From Candidatus Cloacimonadota bacterium (lineage in GTDB: Bacteria > Muiribacteriota > UBA6191), in contig NVVD01000001.1 in the NCBI GenBank assembly GCA_002402105.1, positions 191,256 through 255,255 of the forward strand: a DNA stretch of 64,000 bases. The letters run 5' to 3'. Of the stretch, positions 16,967 to 26,800 are shown in pieces. The position numbers and the translations under genes are program-made. A model generated the notes under the pieces. The model had not been told where the DNA came from, did no database searches, and saw nothing but the letters and a program-made list of their open reading frames with translations. How positions within the stretch are numbered: position 1 is the stretch's first letter; the number at the start of each line of letters is the position of its first letter.

Positions 16967-18385
16967 ATGTTTTTACATTTTATCTTTTATATTATATTTT
17001 TTTTTTATTGTAGCATCGAACTTGTTTCAGCCCCCGTATCAGAGTTCCCTTTATTAGACTCTAGAATAAAAACGGAAGAATTAGCACTAGAATTTATTTC
17101 TAATGAAAGTTACGATGAATTGTCAGATAATCTTTTGAGTTCTGGGGAACAATACGAACTAGAATTAATGATTGGCCGTAGGGGTAGTAATGATGGGGAG
17201 TTATTATTACCAATTTCAATGGATATTTTTAATAATGAACTATATGTAGTAGATTATGGAAATTCAAGGATTCAAATTTTTACTTTGGAAGGTAAATTTA
17301 AAAGGCTCTTAAGTTTGGCAGGGGTAACAAAACCAGTTCATCTAAAGATAACGAAAGAAAATATTTTAGTTGTAGATGAGGGTGAAGCCAAATTATTTAT
17401 TTTTAATCATCAAGGACAAATTATTAAAACAATGGGTGGTGCTGGTGTTGGGCAAGGTAAATTAAACTCTCCTAATTCTGTAGCAATTGACTCTCAGGGT
17501 TTATATTGGATTAGTGATGATAAAAATAATAGGATAACCATTTTTAGTTCAAATATTTTATTTGGTAAAAAAGATCATTATTTTATGAATATTGATGAAT
17601 ACTTACCAAATAGATATTTAAAAGCACCTAAAGGTTTGTTTGCTGTTACTGAAAAAGACCGAATTTATGTGATTGAATCAGGTAGAGCTAGAATCATCTC
17701 ATTTGATTTAAATGGAAATTATAAAGGGCCTGTACTTGATTATCAAAAACAGGAGGGAAAAGTTTTTATTCCTCAATCTATTTTTGTTGATTCAAAACAA
17801 AATATATATGTATCAGATCATGTGTCTCATAAAATTTTAAAATACTCTGTTGATGGAGACTCTTTGGGGGAGATTGGTTTTTTAGATCAGTTTGATTTAG
17901 ATAGGAGTTTTGTAAAAAAAGATAAAATTGATGAAGGTTCACTTGTTCCTATGATTAAAACAAGTGATTTTTTATCAGAAGATTCTTTATTAAGTTTTCC
18001 TCAAGAGGTTAAAACAGATTTTTACGGTGATTTATTTGTTTGTGACTGGGGTAGTAACCATATCAAGAAGTTTTCTTTAAGCTTTTTTAGAAAAGCTTTA
18101 AAGTCATATAAGCTAAGAAAATTTGAAAAAGCGATAAAATACTTTGAGAAATGTAAACAAAGGAATCCGAAGCGCCATCTAGTTGAGTTTTATGTAGCAA
18201 TGTGTCATTATTATTTAGGAATGAAAGAAAGTGATTTTGAGGAAAAACGAAGTCGCTTCGATATGGCACGAAAATTTTTAAACTCTTTAAAATTAAAAAA
18301 TGAAATTGGAAAATTTAGAAACAAATGGATAAGAGATAAAACATATTATTACTTATCTAGGGTGAATAGTTATCATTTGGAATAA
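16967..18385 (+). CDS. Secreted NHL-repeat beta-propeller protein with C-terminal TPR-like helices
   Basis: 472 residues from ATG 16967 (GGA 4 bases upstream); a TTG at 16934 would extend it into the terminator and has no ribosome-binding site. A hydrophobic signal segment comes first. Then at least five NHL-type blades follow, recognised by LYVVDYGNSRIQIF, ILVVDEGEAKLFIF, LYWISDDKNNRITIF, IYVIESGRARIISF, IYVSDHVSHKILKY and LFVCDWGSNHIKKF. The last ~110 residues look like TPR helices. Such propellers bind proteins or glycans at the surface. The gene precedes pilB by 22 bp, suggesting a link to pilus function or shared regulation. Confidence 0.8.
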   Translation: MFLHFIFYIIFFFYCSIELVSAPVSEFPLLDSRIKTEELALEFISNESYDELSDNLLSSGEQYELELMIGRRGSNDGELLLPISMDIFNNELYVVDYGNSRIQIFTLEGKFKRLLSLAGVTKPVHLKITKENILVVDEGEAKLFIFNHQGQIIKTMGGAGVGQGKLNSPNSVAIDSQGLYWISDDKNNRITIFSSNILFGKKDHYFMNIDEYLPNRYLKAPKGLFAVTEKDRIYVIESGRARIISFDLNGNYKGPVLDYQKQEGKVFIPQSIFVDSKQNIYVSDHVSHKILKYSVDGDSLGEIGFLDQFDLDRSFVKKDKIDEGSLVPMIKTSDFLSEDSLLSFPQEVKTDFYGDLFVCDWGSNHIKKFSLSFFRKALKSYKLRKFEKAIKYFEKCKQRNPKRHLVEFYVAMCHYYLGMKESDFEEKRSRFDMARKFLNSLKLKNEIGKFRNKWIRDKTYYYLSRVNSYHLE

Positions 18386-18407
18386 GCATAAATAATCAGG
18401 ATATTAC

Positions 18408-20123
18408 ATGAAACGTATCAAACTAGGTGATGCTTTAGTTGAAAAAGGTCTCATCACACAAGAGCAGTTACAAGAAGCCTTAGCTAAAGGTAAAATGACA
18501 GGAAAAAGAGTTGGAGCTATTCTTGTTGAAATGAGTCTTGTAACAGAACAAGAAATTGTTAGAGTACTTGCTGAGCAATTAAATGTTCCTCAGATTGATT
18601 TGAGCCATTATTTAATAGAGCCTACGACAGTAAAATTAATTCCTGAGCACGTTGCTAGGCGACATCAATTAATTCCTATTAATAAAGTTGGTAATAAATT
18701 AACCGTCGCGATGGTTGACCCTTTAAATATTTTAGCAATTGATGATGTTGCTTTAATGACAGGTCTAATTGTAAAACCTGTTATTGTTACTAGTAAAGAT
18801 TTAAACCAAGCTCTTGATGAGGCTTATGGTGATGCTTCTAAAGCTGATTCATTAATGGATGAAATCGGAGATATTGGTGATAGTGGAGACATCGAAGAAG
18901 AGCTTTCTGGAGAACTAGGTGAAAATGATGCCCCTATTATTAAATTAGTAAACTTGGTGATATCTCAAGCTGTGGGTAAAGGTGTTTCAGATATTCATAT
19001 TGAGCCTTTTGAAAAAGAATTACGAGTTAGATATCGTTTAGATGGGGTCTTAAGTGTTGACGTAAAACCTCCTAAAAAAGCACAGGCTGCTATTACATCT
19101 CGTTTGAAAATTATGGCAGACTTAGATATTTCTGAAAAAAGACTGCCGCAAGATGGTCGTATTAAAATAAAAGTTTTGTCTAAAACTATTGATCTTCGTG
19201 TTTCGACTCTGCCATGTACTTGGGGAGAAAAAATCGTAATGAGAATTTTAGATCAAAGTTCTTTGAAAGTCGATTTGGGTACTCTTGGCTTTGAACCAGT
19301 AACCTATGAACGTTTTAAGGTTGGGATAGCCCATCCATATGGTATTGTTTTGATTACAGGCCCTACTGGTTCGGGTAAAACAACGACTCTTTATTCTGCT
19401 TTGGCGAGTTTAAATAAGCCATCTACTAATATTATGACAGCTGAAGATCCAGTAGAGTACCAATTACCTGGTATTAATCAAGTACAATGTCGAGCTGATA
19501 TTGGCTTGACATTTGCGGCTGCTTTACGTTCTTTTTTACGTCAAGATCCTGATATTATCATGGTTGGAGAGATTCGAGACTTTGAAACAGCTGAGATTGC
19601 TATTAAAGCTTCAATGACGGGTCACTTGGTATTATCTACTCTTCATACTAACGATGCTCCTGGTACTATTGGCCGTTTATTAAACATGGGTATCGAGCCT
19701 TTTATGATAACTTCTGCTATTATTTTAATTCAAGCACAAAGACTTGTTAGGGTGATTTGTAAGGACTGTAAAACAGAGTATAGAGGTGGACGAGAAATCA
19801 GAGAAAATTTTGGTATTACAGAGCAGTTATTAGCTCATATTGATTTAAAACAGGTTGATGCTAATAACTTTAGGCTATATAAAGGAGCTGGTTGCGATAC
19901 TTGTGGTGGCTCTGGTTATAAAGGCCGTATTGGAGTTTATGAAGTCATGATTATGACTGAAAATCAAAAGACTCTAATCTTAAGAGGTGGGTCAGTGTCA
20001 GATATTACCACTCTTGCTAGAAAAGAAGGAATGTTAACCTTACGTGAATCAGCAATAAGAAAGTCATTAGTTGGCGTAACAACTGTTGATGAAGTAATTC
20101 GTGTGACATCAGGTGGACATTAG
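18408..20123 (+). CDS. pilB: Type IV pilus assembly ATPase PilB (GspE family)
   Basis: 571 residues, a full-length PilB. The N-terminal GspE_N/MshEN domain (about 1-140) begins IKLGDALVEKGLITQEQL. The ATPase core has Walker A GPTGSGKTTTLY, Asp box AEDPVEYQLPG, Walker B DPDIIMVGEIRD and His box TGHLVLSTLHTNDAPGT. The zinc tetracysteine is present (CKDC, then CDTC) near residues 450-500. PilB powers pilin extrusion in the cytoplasm with the platform protein PilC. It is followed by pilT 8 bp downstream. Confidence 0.96.
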   Translation: MKRIKLGDALVEKGLITQEQLQEALAKGKMTGKRVGAILVEMSLVTEQEIVRVLAEQLNVPQIDLSHYLIEPTTVKLIPEHVARRHQLIPINKVGNKLTVAMVDPLNILAIDDVALMTGLIVKPVIVTSKDLNQALDEAYGDASKADSLMDEIGDIGDSGDIEEELSGELGENDAPIIKLVNLVISQAVGKGVSDIHIEPFEKELRVRYRLDGVLSVDVKPPKKAQAAITSRLKIMADLDISEKRLPQDGRIKIKVLSKTIDLRVSTLPCTWGEKIVMRILDQSSLKVDLGTLGFEPVTYERFKVGIAHPYGIVLITGPTGSGKTTTLYSALASLNKPSTNIMTAEDPVEYQLPGINQVQCRADIGLTFAAALRSFLRQDPDIIMVGEIRDFETAEIAIKASMTGHLVLSTLHTNDAPGTIGRLLNMGIEPFMITSAIILIQAQRLVRVICKDCKTEYRGGREIRENFGITEQLLAHIDLKQVDANNFRLYKGAGCDTCGGSGYKGRIGVYEVMIMTENQKTLILRGGSVSDITTLARKEGMLTLRESAIRKSLVGVTTVDEVIRVTSGGH

Positions 20124-20131
20124 GAGAAACT

Positions 20132-21193
20132 ATGTTTGTATTGAATGATTTGTTAAATTTAGTTGTAGATAATGAGGCATCCGATCTTCATTTAACTGTG
20201 GGGACTCCCCCTGTTATTCGTGTGGATGGTGATTTAATACCAACTGATTTGGATGTTTTAACTCCAATGGATACCCGTAGTCTTATTTATAATATGTTGA
20301 CATCAGATCAACAAAAAGAATTTGAAGAAAAACTAGAGCTTGATTTATCTTACTCTGTACATGGTTTTGGGCGATTTCGTGTAAATGTATATCGACAAAG
20401 AGGTTGTATTGCAGCTGCTTTTCGTATTATACCTTCTGTTATTCCAAGTTTAGAAGAGCTGAATGTAAACCCTGCTTGTTTAAAATTTGCCGATATGCAC
20501 AAGGGTTTGGTCTTAGTAACAGGGCCAACAGGCTCTGGTAAATCAACTACATTAGCAGCTTTGGTTGATTTGATAAACGAAAGACAAAAAAAGCATATCA
20601 TGACAATTGAAGACCCAATTGAATATTTACATTTTCATAAAGCTGCTATGATTAATCAAAGAGAACTTCACGTTGATACATTAAGTTTTCATGAAGCTTT
20701 GAGACACGTATTAAGACAAGACCCTGATGTTGTTTTAGTCGGAGAAATGAGAGATCTAGAGACAATTTCAGCTGGAATGACCCTAGCAGAGACAGGTCAC
20801 TTAGTATTTGGCACTTTGCATACAACAGATGCAGCTCAAACAATCAATCGTATTGTAGATATGTTTCCTCCTCATCAACAATCTCAGGTTACGACTCAAC
20901 TATCTTTTGTGTTAAGAGGGGTTATTGCTCAGCAATTGATCCCATTATCATCGGGTAAGGGTCGTATATGTGCCCAAGAAATTTTATTTGTAAATTCTGC
21001 TGTAATGAACATCATTAGAGAGCATAAAATTCAACAATTATATACGATTATGCAAACTGGTCAGTCTGTTGGTATGACTACTTTTGAGAACTCTTTGAAA
21101 AACTTATATGAGCGTGGAGATATAAGTTACGAAGATGCGATGAGGCATTCGACCAAACAAGATGAGCTATCAAGAATGTTAAAAGAAGTATAA
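20132..21193 (+). CDS. pilT: Type IV pilus retraction ATPase PilT
   Basis: 353 residues, typical length. It begins with the PAS-like N-domain (NEASDLHLTVGTPPVIRVDG). Walker A is GPTGSGKSTTLA, the Asp box IEDPIEYLH, Walker B DPDVVLVGEMRD and the His box TGHLVFGTLHTTDAA. The C-terminal retraction signature appears as NIIREHKIQQLYTIMQTG, equivalent to the AIRNLIRE motif. PilT depolymerises pili for twitching and DNA uptake. GGAG precedes the ATG. A weak hairpin separates it from pilC. Confidence 0.95.
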   Translation: MFVLNDLLNLVVDNEASDLHLTVGTPPVIRVDGDLIPTDLDVLTPMDTRSLIYNMLTSDQQKEFEEKLELDLSYSVHGFGRFRVNVYRQRGCIAAAFRIIPSVIPSLEELNVNPACLKFADMHKGLVLVTGPTGSGKSTTLAALVDLINERQKKHIMTIEDPIEYLHFHKAAMINQRELHVDTLSFHEALRHVLRQDPDVVLVGEMRDLETISAGMTLAETGHLVFGTLHTTDAAQTINRIVDMFPPHQQSQVTTQLSFVLRGVIAQQLIPLSSGKGRICAQEILFVNSAVMNIIREHKIQQLYTIMQTGQSVGMTTFENSLKNLYERGDISYEDAMRHSTKQDELSRMLKEV

Positions 21194-21203
21194 ATAAAAA
21201 AAT

Positions 21204-21241
21204 AAGCCTCTGTAACCCTTGCGTTATAAGGCTTTTCTTTT
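21204..21241 (+). terminator. Weak hairpin between pilT and pilC
   Basis: AAGCCT (21204-21209) pairs with AGGCTT (21229-21234), and an inner TAAC/GTTA pairing narrows the loop; TTCTTTT follows. It may reduce transcription of pilC relative to pilBT rather than end the operon. Confidence 0.5.
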
Positions 21242-21278
21242 ATAATATAGATAAGACCTCACTAAAAAAGGGAATATT

Positions 21279-22478
21279 ATGGCTACGTTTATTTATCGTG
21301 CGAAAAATTTTGAAGGTAAAACAATTTCGGGAGATACTGACGGAGATAGCAAAGAACAAGTTATTGCAAGACTCCGAGAAAAGGGTTTCTTTGTTTTAAG
21401 TATTGAAAAAAAGAAAAATGGATTTTCATTTTCATTTGGTGGTGGTTCTGTAAGCTCTAGAGATGTTTCTATTTTTGCACAAATGTTTGCTGTTATGATG
21501 GGTTCTGGAGTTCCTTTAGTTCGGTGTTTATCTATTTTACAAGGACAGACTGAAAATCCTTTTTTTCATAAAGTTCTAGGCCAAGTACGAACAGACGTAG
21601 AAGGTGGAGCAACTTTATCCAATGCTTTGGGTAAACATCCTAGAGTGTTTGATACTTTATTTGTTAACTTAGTAAAAGCTGGAGAAGCTGGTGGTATCTT
21701 AGATGGTATTTTAAAGCGTATGGCTGCTTATTTAGAAAGTTCTGAGGCCTTAAAAGCTAAGGTAAAAGGGGCCTTAACTTATCCTGTTGTTATTTTATCT
21801 ATTGCAGGTGCTGTTGTGGTAGCTTTGATTATGTTTGTACTGCCTCAATTTAAGTCGATTTTTTCATCCATGAACGTCGAGTTACCTTTTATTACTCAAA
21901 TTTTATTAACTACTTCTGATGTTATGATTGGTTGGTGGTTTGTAATTATACCAAGTATGGTTTTAATTCCAATCGGTATTGCCGAGTTTTTTAAAACAGA
22001 GCGTGGTGGACGTATTTATGATATTAATATTTTGAGAGTTCCTGCTTTTGGTCCTATGATGAAAAAAATGGCTGTAGCTAGGTTCACTCGTACTTTGGGT
22101 ACCATGATTACTTCAGGAGTTCCGATTTTACAAGCCTTAGAGGTTACAGCTGCTACTGCTGGTAATAGTGTAATTAAAGACGCTGTTGATAGTACAAGAG
22201 CTTCTATTAGAGAGGGAGAGAGTATCGCAGAGCCACTAAAAGCTTCAAATGTTTTCCCTGCTATGGTTGTTCAGATGATTGCAGTTGGAGAAGAAACAGG
22301 TGAACTTGATAAGATGCTTATGAAAATTGCAGACTTTTATGAGGTTGAGGTAGATAATGCTGTAAAAGGTTTAACCTCAATTATTGAGCCGATTGTGATT
22401 GTTGTCATGGGTGTTGTTATTGGTGGTATTGTATTGGCTGTATTTATGCCAATGCTTTCTTTGGTAAACGGAACGTAA
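21279..22478 (+). CDS. pilC: Type IV pilus inner-membrane platform protein PilC (GspF family)
   Basis: 399 residues with the two tandem T2SSF domains. The first lies around residues 65-190 (ISIFAQMFAVMMGSGVPLVR near its start) and the second around 270-395 (ARFTRTLGTMITSGVPILQA near its start). Three membrane segments are visible, near 170-190, 215-235 and 370-390. The N-terminus MATFIYRAKNFEGKTISG is typical. PilC connects the PilB/PilT motors to pilin assembly. The order pilB-pilT-pilC-pilin is a common arrangement; no pilMNOPQ genes lie in the window. Confidence 0.95.
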   Translation: MATFIYRAKNFEGKTISGDTDGDSKEQVIARLREKGFFVLSIEKKKNGFSFSFGGGSVSSRDVSIFAQMFAVMMGSGVPLVRCLSILQGQTENPFFHKVLGQVRTDVEGGATLSNALGKHPRVFDTLFVNLVKAGEAGGILDGILKRMAAYLESSEALKAKVKGALTYPVVILSIAGAVVVALIMFVLPQFKSIFSSMNVELPFITQILLTTSDVMIGWWFVIIPSMVLIPIGIAEFFKTERGGRIYDINILRVPAFGPMMKKMAVARFTRTLGTMITSGVPILQALEVTAATAGNSVIKDAVDSTRASIREGESIAEPLKASNVFPAMVVQMIAVGEETGELDKMLMKIADFYEVEVDNAVKGLTSIIEPIVIVVMGVVIGGIVLAVFMPMLSLVNGT

Positions 22479-22510
22479 AAAGACTTAAATTGAAAAAAAT
22501 GTCTTTCTTT
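22479..22510 (+). terminator. Weak terminator-like hairpin after pilC
   Basis: AAAGAC (22479-22484) pairs with GTCTTT (22501-22506), followed by CTTT. The stem is short and the loop long, so termination would be partial. It precedes the promoter candidate for the pilin gene. Confidence 0.4.
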
Positions 22511-22534
22511 AGTTTAAAATAACACTTTTAAAAT

Positions 22535-22579
22535 TTGACAAGTGTAAATAAAAAAATTAAAATAAAAGTGTGATATAAT
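22535..22579 (+). promoter_or_regulatory. Sigma-70-type promoter(s) for the pilin gene
   Basis: TTGACA (22535-22540) is followed after exactly 17 bp by TAAAAT (22558-22563), one mismatch from consensus. A second candidate just downstream is an extended -10, TGTGATATAAT, with TATAAT at 22574-22579. Either would give a leader of roughly 40-55 bases before the ATG at 22627. This supports separate, high expression of the pilin. I see no sigma-54-type TGGC/TTGC pair, which drives pilA in some proteobacteria. Confidence 0.55.
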
Positions 22580-22626
22580 TTATTGTATTAAATGATGTAT
22601 ATAGATATCTTTAAAGGAGATTTGAA

Positions 22627-23034
22627 ATGAAAAGTATTAAAAGAAAAGGTTTTACCTTGATTGAACTTATGATTGTGATTTCAATTATTGGCGTTTTAGC
22701 CGCGATTGCTATCCCAAACTTTCGACAGGCTAGAATTAAGTCAAATACAAGAGCATGTTATGCAAACCAAAAAACTATTTTAGGTGCATTAGAAATGTAT
22801 AACTTAGATGAAGGTACTGATTTAAAAGTGGAGGGTAAATCGACCTTAGCTACTTTGGTAGGTCGTAAATATATGCAAAGTGCTCCTGCTGACCCTGGAT
22901 GTAAAGATGGTGATAACTATAGATCAAATAACGATGGTGATGTTTGGTGTGTATTCCATGGCACAGTTGATAATCAGTGTGTAGGAAGCGACTGTTTTCC
23001 AGGAGAAACTGGTACTTGTAGTACCTCAGGCTAA
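22627..23034 (+). CDS. pilA: Type IV major pilin (PilA-like)
   Basis: 135 residues. The prepilin leader ends KRKG, with cleavage expected between G8 and F9. FTLIELMIVISIIGVLAAIA follows, with the conserved Glu at mature position 5 (E13). The long N-terminal helix is followed by a globular head containing six cysteines (44, 92, 108, 118, 123, 131), more than the usual two, so several disulfides are possible. A strong AAAGGAG site lies upstream. A broken second copy of the 3' half lies directly after it (23041-23188). Confidence 0.93.
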   Translation: MKSIKRKGFTLIELMIVISIIGVLAAIAIPNFRQARIKSNTRACYANQKTILGALEMYNLDEGTDLKVEGKSTLATLVGRKYMQSAPADPGCKDGDNYRSNNDGDVWCVFHGTVDNQCVGSDCFPGETGTCSTSG

Positions 23035-23040
23035 AACAAT

Positions 23041-23188
23041 AAGTCAAATGCGAGAGCATATTATGCAAAAATGGTGATAACTAGAGATCAAATGGTGCTG
23101 GTGGTGTTTGTCCATGGCACAGTTGAGACAAGGTATAGAGATTGATGATGCTATAAGCAGGCCTAATGGTACTTGTGGCACTTCATAA
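23041..23188 (+). pseudogene. Decayed second pilin copy (deletion remnant)
   Basis: Two blocks match the intact pilin gene. Bases 23041-23069 resemble 22738-22766 (KSNTRACYA region), and from about 23071 the sequence resembles 22907 onward (GGTGATAACTA, AGATCAAAT, CCATGGCACAGTTGA, GGTACTTGT). The ~140 bp in between are missing, the junction shifts the frame, and there is neither a start codon nor a leader peptide. It ends in TAA at 23186-23188, where the intact gene also ends. It is best read as the remains of a tandem pilin duplication or a recombination donor. Confidence 0.8.
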
Positions 23189-23200
23189 AATTTCATAACT

Positions 23201-23698
23201 ATGAATATTTTTAGATTCATTCATCGTGTAGGGCAATTTAAAAATGCCCTGTTTGCTAGTGTTGATAAAAAAGAAATAAGCGAGATTTCTCAGTATTTAG
23301 ATACAGAAGAAATCTCGCTTTTTTTATCAATGAGCATTATTGATCAAAGACATTCTTTAGATGTATATCATACTTCAAAAGATGTTATTAAAAAATATCC
23401 TACTGCAAATAAAAACTTAACCTTTAAGGCTGTTTTGCTACATGATGTTGGTAAAAGTAACTTTGATTTATCTTTATTAGATAGAGTTTTAGCAACATTA
23501 CCAAAAAAAATAGTAAAAAAGTTCTTTTTTTGGAAATATAAGCATGTTATGGATTATAAGTATTTGCACCCTTCAATGTCAGCAAAGATGGTTTCTAATG
23601 AAGCTATAAAAGAATGGGTGGCTCTTCACTATGAAGAAGTTAAACAAGATGATCCACCTGAATTAAAAGTTCTTAAAATATCCGATTATTTAAATTGA
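23201..23698 (+). CDS. HD-domain phosphohydrolase-like protein
   Basis: 165 residues. The HD motif is H81-D82 in VLLHDVGKSNF. Other metal ligands expected for the fold are H51 (QRHSLDVYH), H123 (YLHPSMSAK), H143 (ALHYEE) and D162 (ISDYLN). HD proteins hydrolyse phosphomono- or diesters, including nucleotides and cyclic dinucleotides; the substrate is not evident. It follows the pilin remnant and precedes the first giant gene. In the 110 bp between it and that gene I see no clear promoter. Confidence 0.82.
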   Translation: MNIFRFIHRVGQFKNALFASVDKKEISEISQYLDTEEISLFLSMSIIDQRHSLDVYHTSKDVIKKYPTANKNLTFKAVLLHDVGKSNFDLSLLDRVLATLPKKIVKKFFFWKYKHVMDYKYLHPSMSAKMVSNEAIKEWVALHYEEVKQDDPPELKVLKISDYLN

Positions 23699-23808
23699 TT
23701 TTAAATACTTTGATTTCCTTTTAAAAATGACAAAAACTTAGCTAAATTAGTACTTTTGGTATATTATTATCTTATCAAATTTAAACAAACTTAAGCAAAT
23801 ATAAACAA

Positions 23809-26800
23809 GTGATTATACTTTGCTTGGTTTTATATTTCTTTGAGTACTTGTTGAAAATAAAACTTCTTATACATACTTTATTCTTATTGCATCTTTTTAT
23901 ATTTGTAAGTTCTTCTGCGATTGTTAGATATATTTATGAAGATGAGCCAAATGATGGTGTAAAAGTTATTAGGGGGCTTGCTCTTGGTAATGAGTTTTTA
24001 TCTTCTTTCCAATATAGAGTTGAAGTTGCTAATGAAGGAGGAATTGATTTTAGAAGTGGTGATGTTGAGGTTGTTTTTTATAATCAATTTGGGCAAATAT
24101 TAAATGCAGCAGCATTGATTCACCAACCCTTTAATGCAACTGGATTTGATGACCCTGATGATGGAGTAATTGTATTTGCTCCAACCTTACCTTTGTATGA
24201 AGGGCGTACCCAACTTTTATCTTGGGCTAGGCACGCTAATAGCACTCCTTTTACAACTTCTACTACTTTAGTTGGAGGTTCATTAACATTTACGGTTGCA
24301 AGTACAATTGCAGTAGGTTCTACATTACAATGTACCCCCCCATTTAGAGGATTGAATGTTATTAATCAACCACAAACAGCATTTTGTGAAACTACTATTA
24401 TTCCTGCAATTATTGGTTTTACAAACCCCACTTTAATTACTGATACTCCAGTTACTCTTCCCTTTGAGGTTCCTCCTGGCTCTGTTTTTATAATTGTTCC
24501 TCCTGCGGGTTCAATTACAACTTTAGTTTCTACTGGTGTGTTGCATTTAACAGGTGCTTTAACTATACCTGGAGATTGGTTTTTTGGACCATTTGTTTTT
24601 CAAAATGGTGATGATGCTGGTGATTTTATATTTTTAGATACTGACCAAGGTCCTCCAGCGCCACCTCATATTGATTTTTTTGAATGTCAAGGTACAAGTA
24701 CTTGTGTTGGTAATCCTTTAGTGGTAGAAACTCCTAGGTCTCAATTGAGTAATCTTGAGCCTTATCGTTTTAAGGTTGTTTTTAATAAACAAGATATTTT
24801 TAATGTTGTAAATAGTGGAGGTCCTAGTTTAGTTGTTAGTTATCATGGACATGTTATTAATGACCCAACCTTATTTAATGGCACCCTTCCTGGTGCTAGC
24901 CCAAAACCAGAATCAAATGCATTTTTAGATTCAGAGTTGCGACCTATTCGCTTTACTTCTACTGTTGCACCAGAGCAATCAAGAAAAACAACAGGTACAG
25001 GGCCTTTTCCAATTAGTGTTTTTGGGGTTCCACCTCTTCCACAAGTGACTTATCCAGATCAAATTTCTCCATTTCCATATGGTACAGCTGTATATGATGA
25101 TGTACCAATTCCTTTAAAATATCCTTTTGGTGCTTCTTTATCACCGGGTAGATATCAGACTATAAGTTTTGACTTTAGTAATATGGTAGACGGAGATTAT
25201 GAAATATGGATAACGGCTGAAGATGTGACTTCTGCTATTACTCAAAATGGTCAATCTCCAGGTGCAATTGGTATATCTGGAGACAGAATTGCTGGAGTAA
25301 CAACTGTGATTAGGGTAATCAGAGATGGTAGGTCTCCAGTGCTTGGTTTACAGATTTTAGGGGTTTCATTTTTGATTATTGGTGATAATGATGAGCCTCC
25401 TTTACCCTATGATGACTTTCAAGGAGAAATATTTGATATTATTGGGACAGTATCTGATGAAAGAGGAGATATAACAACGGTTGACTTTGATATTATTGAT
25501 AATCTTGGAGCAGTTGTTTTGCCTTTAAATCTAACAGGTCATTTTAGGTCTATACGAGATAATAATGGAAACTTTATTGAGAGGTTTGATTTTACTCCTT
25601 TAAATCCTAATACCGTAGGTACAACTCCACCACCAGCAACAGGTGGGCAAACAGCTTTTCAAATAAATGGTCACTCTACAGATCCTCAAGGTAATATATC
25701 TGTAACGACTGCATCTGTTTATGTGATTAAAGATTTACAGCCTCCTCAAGACCCTTTTGTGGTTTCTCCTTCTCTTTCTTTTGGTTCTATTGTTACTAAG
25801 ACCTTTATGGATCTTGTAGTGCGTTCTTTGAATGTAGACATTCCTAGTGGTTCATTTGATGATTTACGAGAACATGGTTCTGTAAGATTAATAGGAGTCA
25901 TTCAAGAAGCTGTTTCTGGCGGAAAAATATCAAACTTTACTGTTAGTGCTCAAGGAGTTGGTGCAGCTACATCAGATTCTAAATTAGATAACCATCCATT
26001 GTGGTTAAATAATGATGTTTTTGGAAATTTATTTGATGAATTTGAATACACTCGAAAAATAAATTTAGATGATTTTGCAGATGGGCCAATGATTTTATCT
26101 TTGTCATTAATTGATCAAGTTGGTAATGTTTCTTTGACTACTACTAGTATTTCATTTATTAAAGATACTTTAGCACCGACCATTTTTTTTAATCCAGAGC
26201 ATCGACTAGTATCTGGCCCAGATAATAATTACCCGATTCCAAATCAACTAGGTGGAGATGATGAAGTTTATAAAATATCTTTAATTAGTCCAGAGCAAGT
26301 TGTTGATAATGGCCCTGGCTTAGCTCCAACTTTAATAGATCCTGGTACTCAAGATTTGTTGCATATTCAATTTGGGGCTAAAGATGCTAGTTTACCTATT
26401 GATAGGGTTGAAATTAGCGGACCTCATATTTCAGATATGCTAGGGGTGATTGCAACAATTGGGACAACTATTACAAGCGTTGAGGCTGATATAGATGTTA
26501 CAAATTTATTAGAAGGAATCAAAGAAGTTATTAATTTAAGTCCTTTTGATATTACTAATAAAGCTGGTATTCCAAACTCTGTAGCAGTTTTTCGAGATTT
26601 AACACCTGCTATAGAGCCTGTTATTGATGAGCCTTCTCAAGGTGATTTTTCTTCTGTAATAATTGTAAGAACCGATAAAGATACTTTAGATATAAAAGGG
26701 CATTTAGTAGGAAAAGACGCTCAAATTTTAAATATTGGGGGTGGTGATATTTTTCAATCTCAAATTATTGTTTTGAGTCCAAGGACAGCTACACCTATTG

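Noticed and set aside
22535-22579. TTGACA with the perfect TATAAT as one promoter
   Set aside because: They are 33 bp apart, far from the 16-18 bp needed. TTGACA instead pairs at 17 bp with TAAAAT; the TATAAT is kept as a separate extended -10 candidate.
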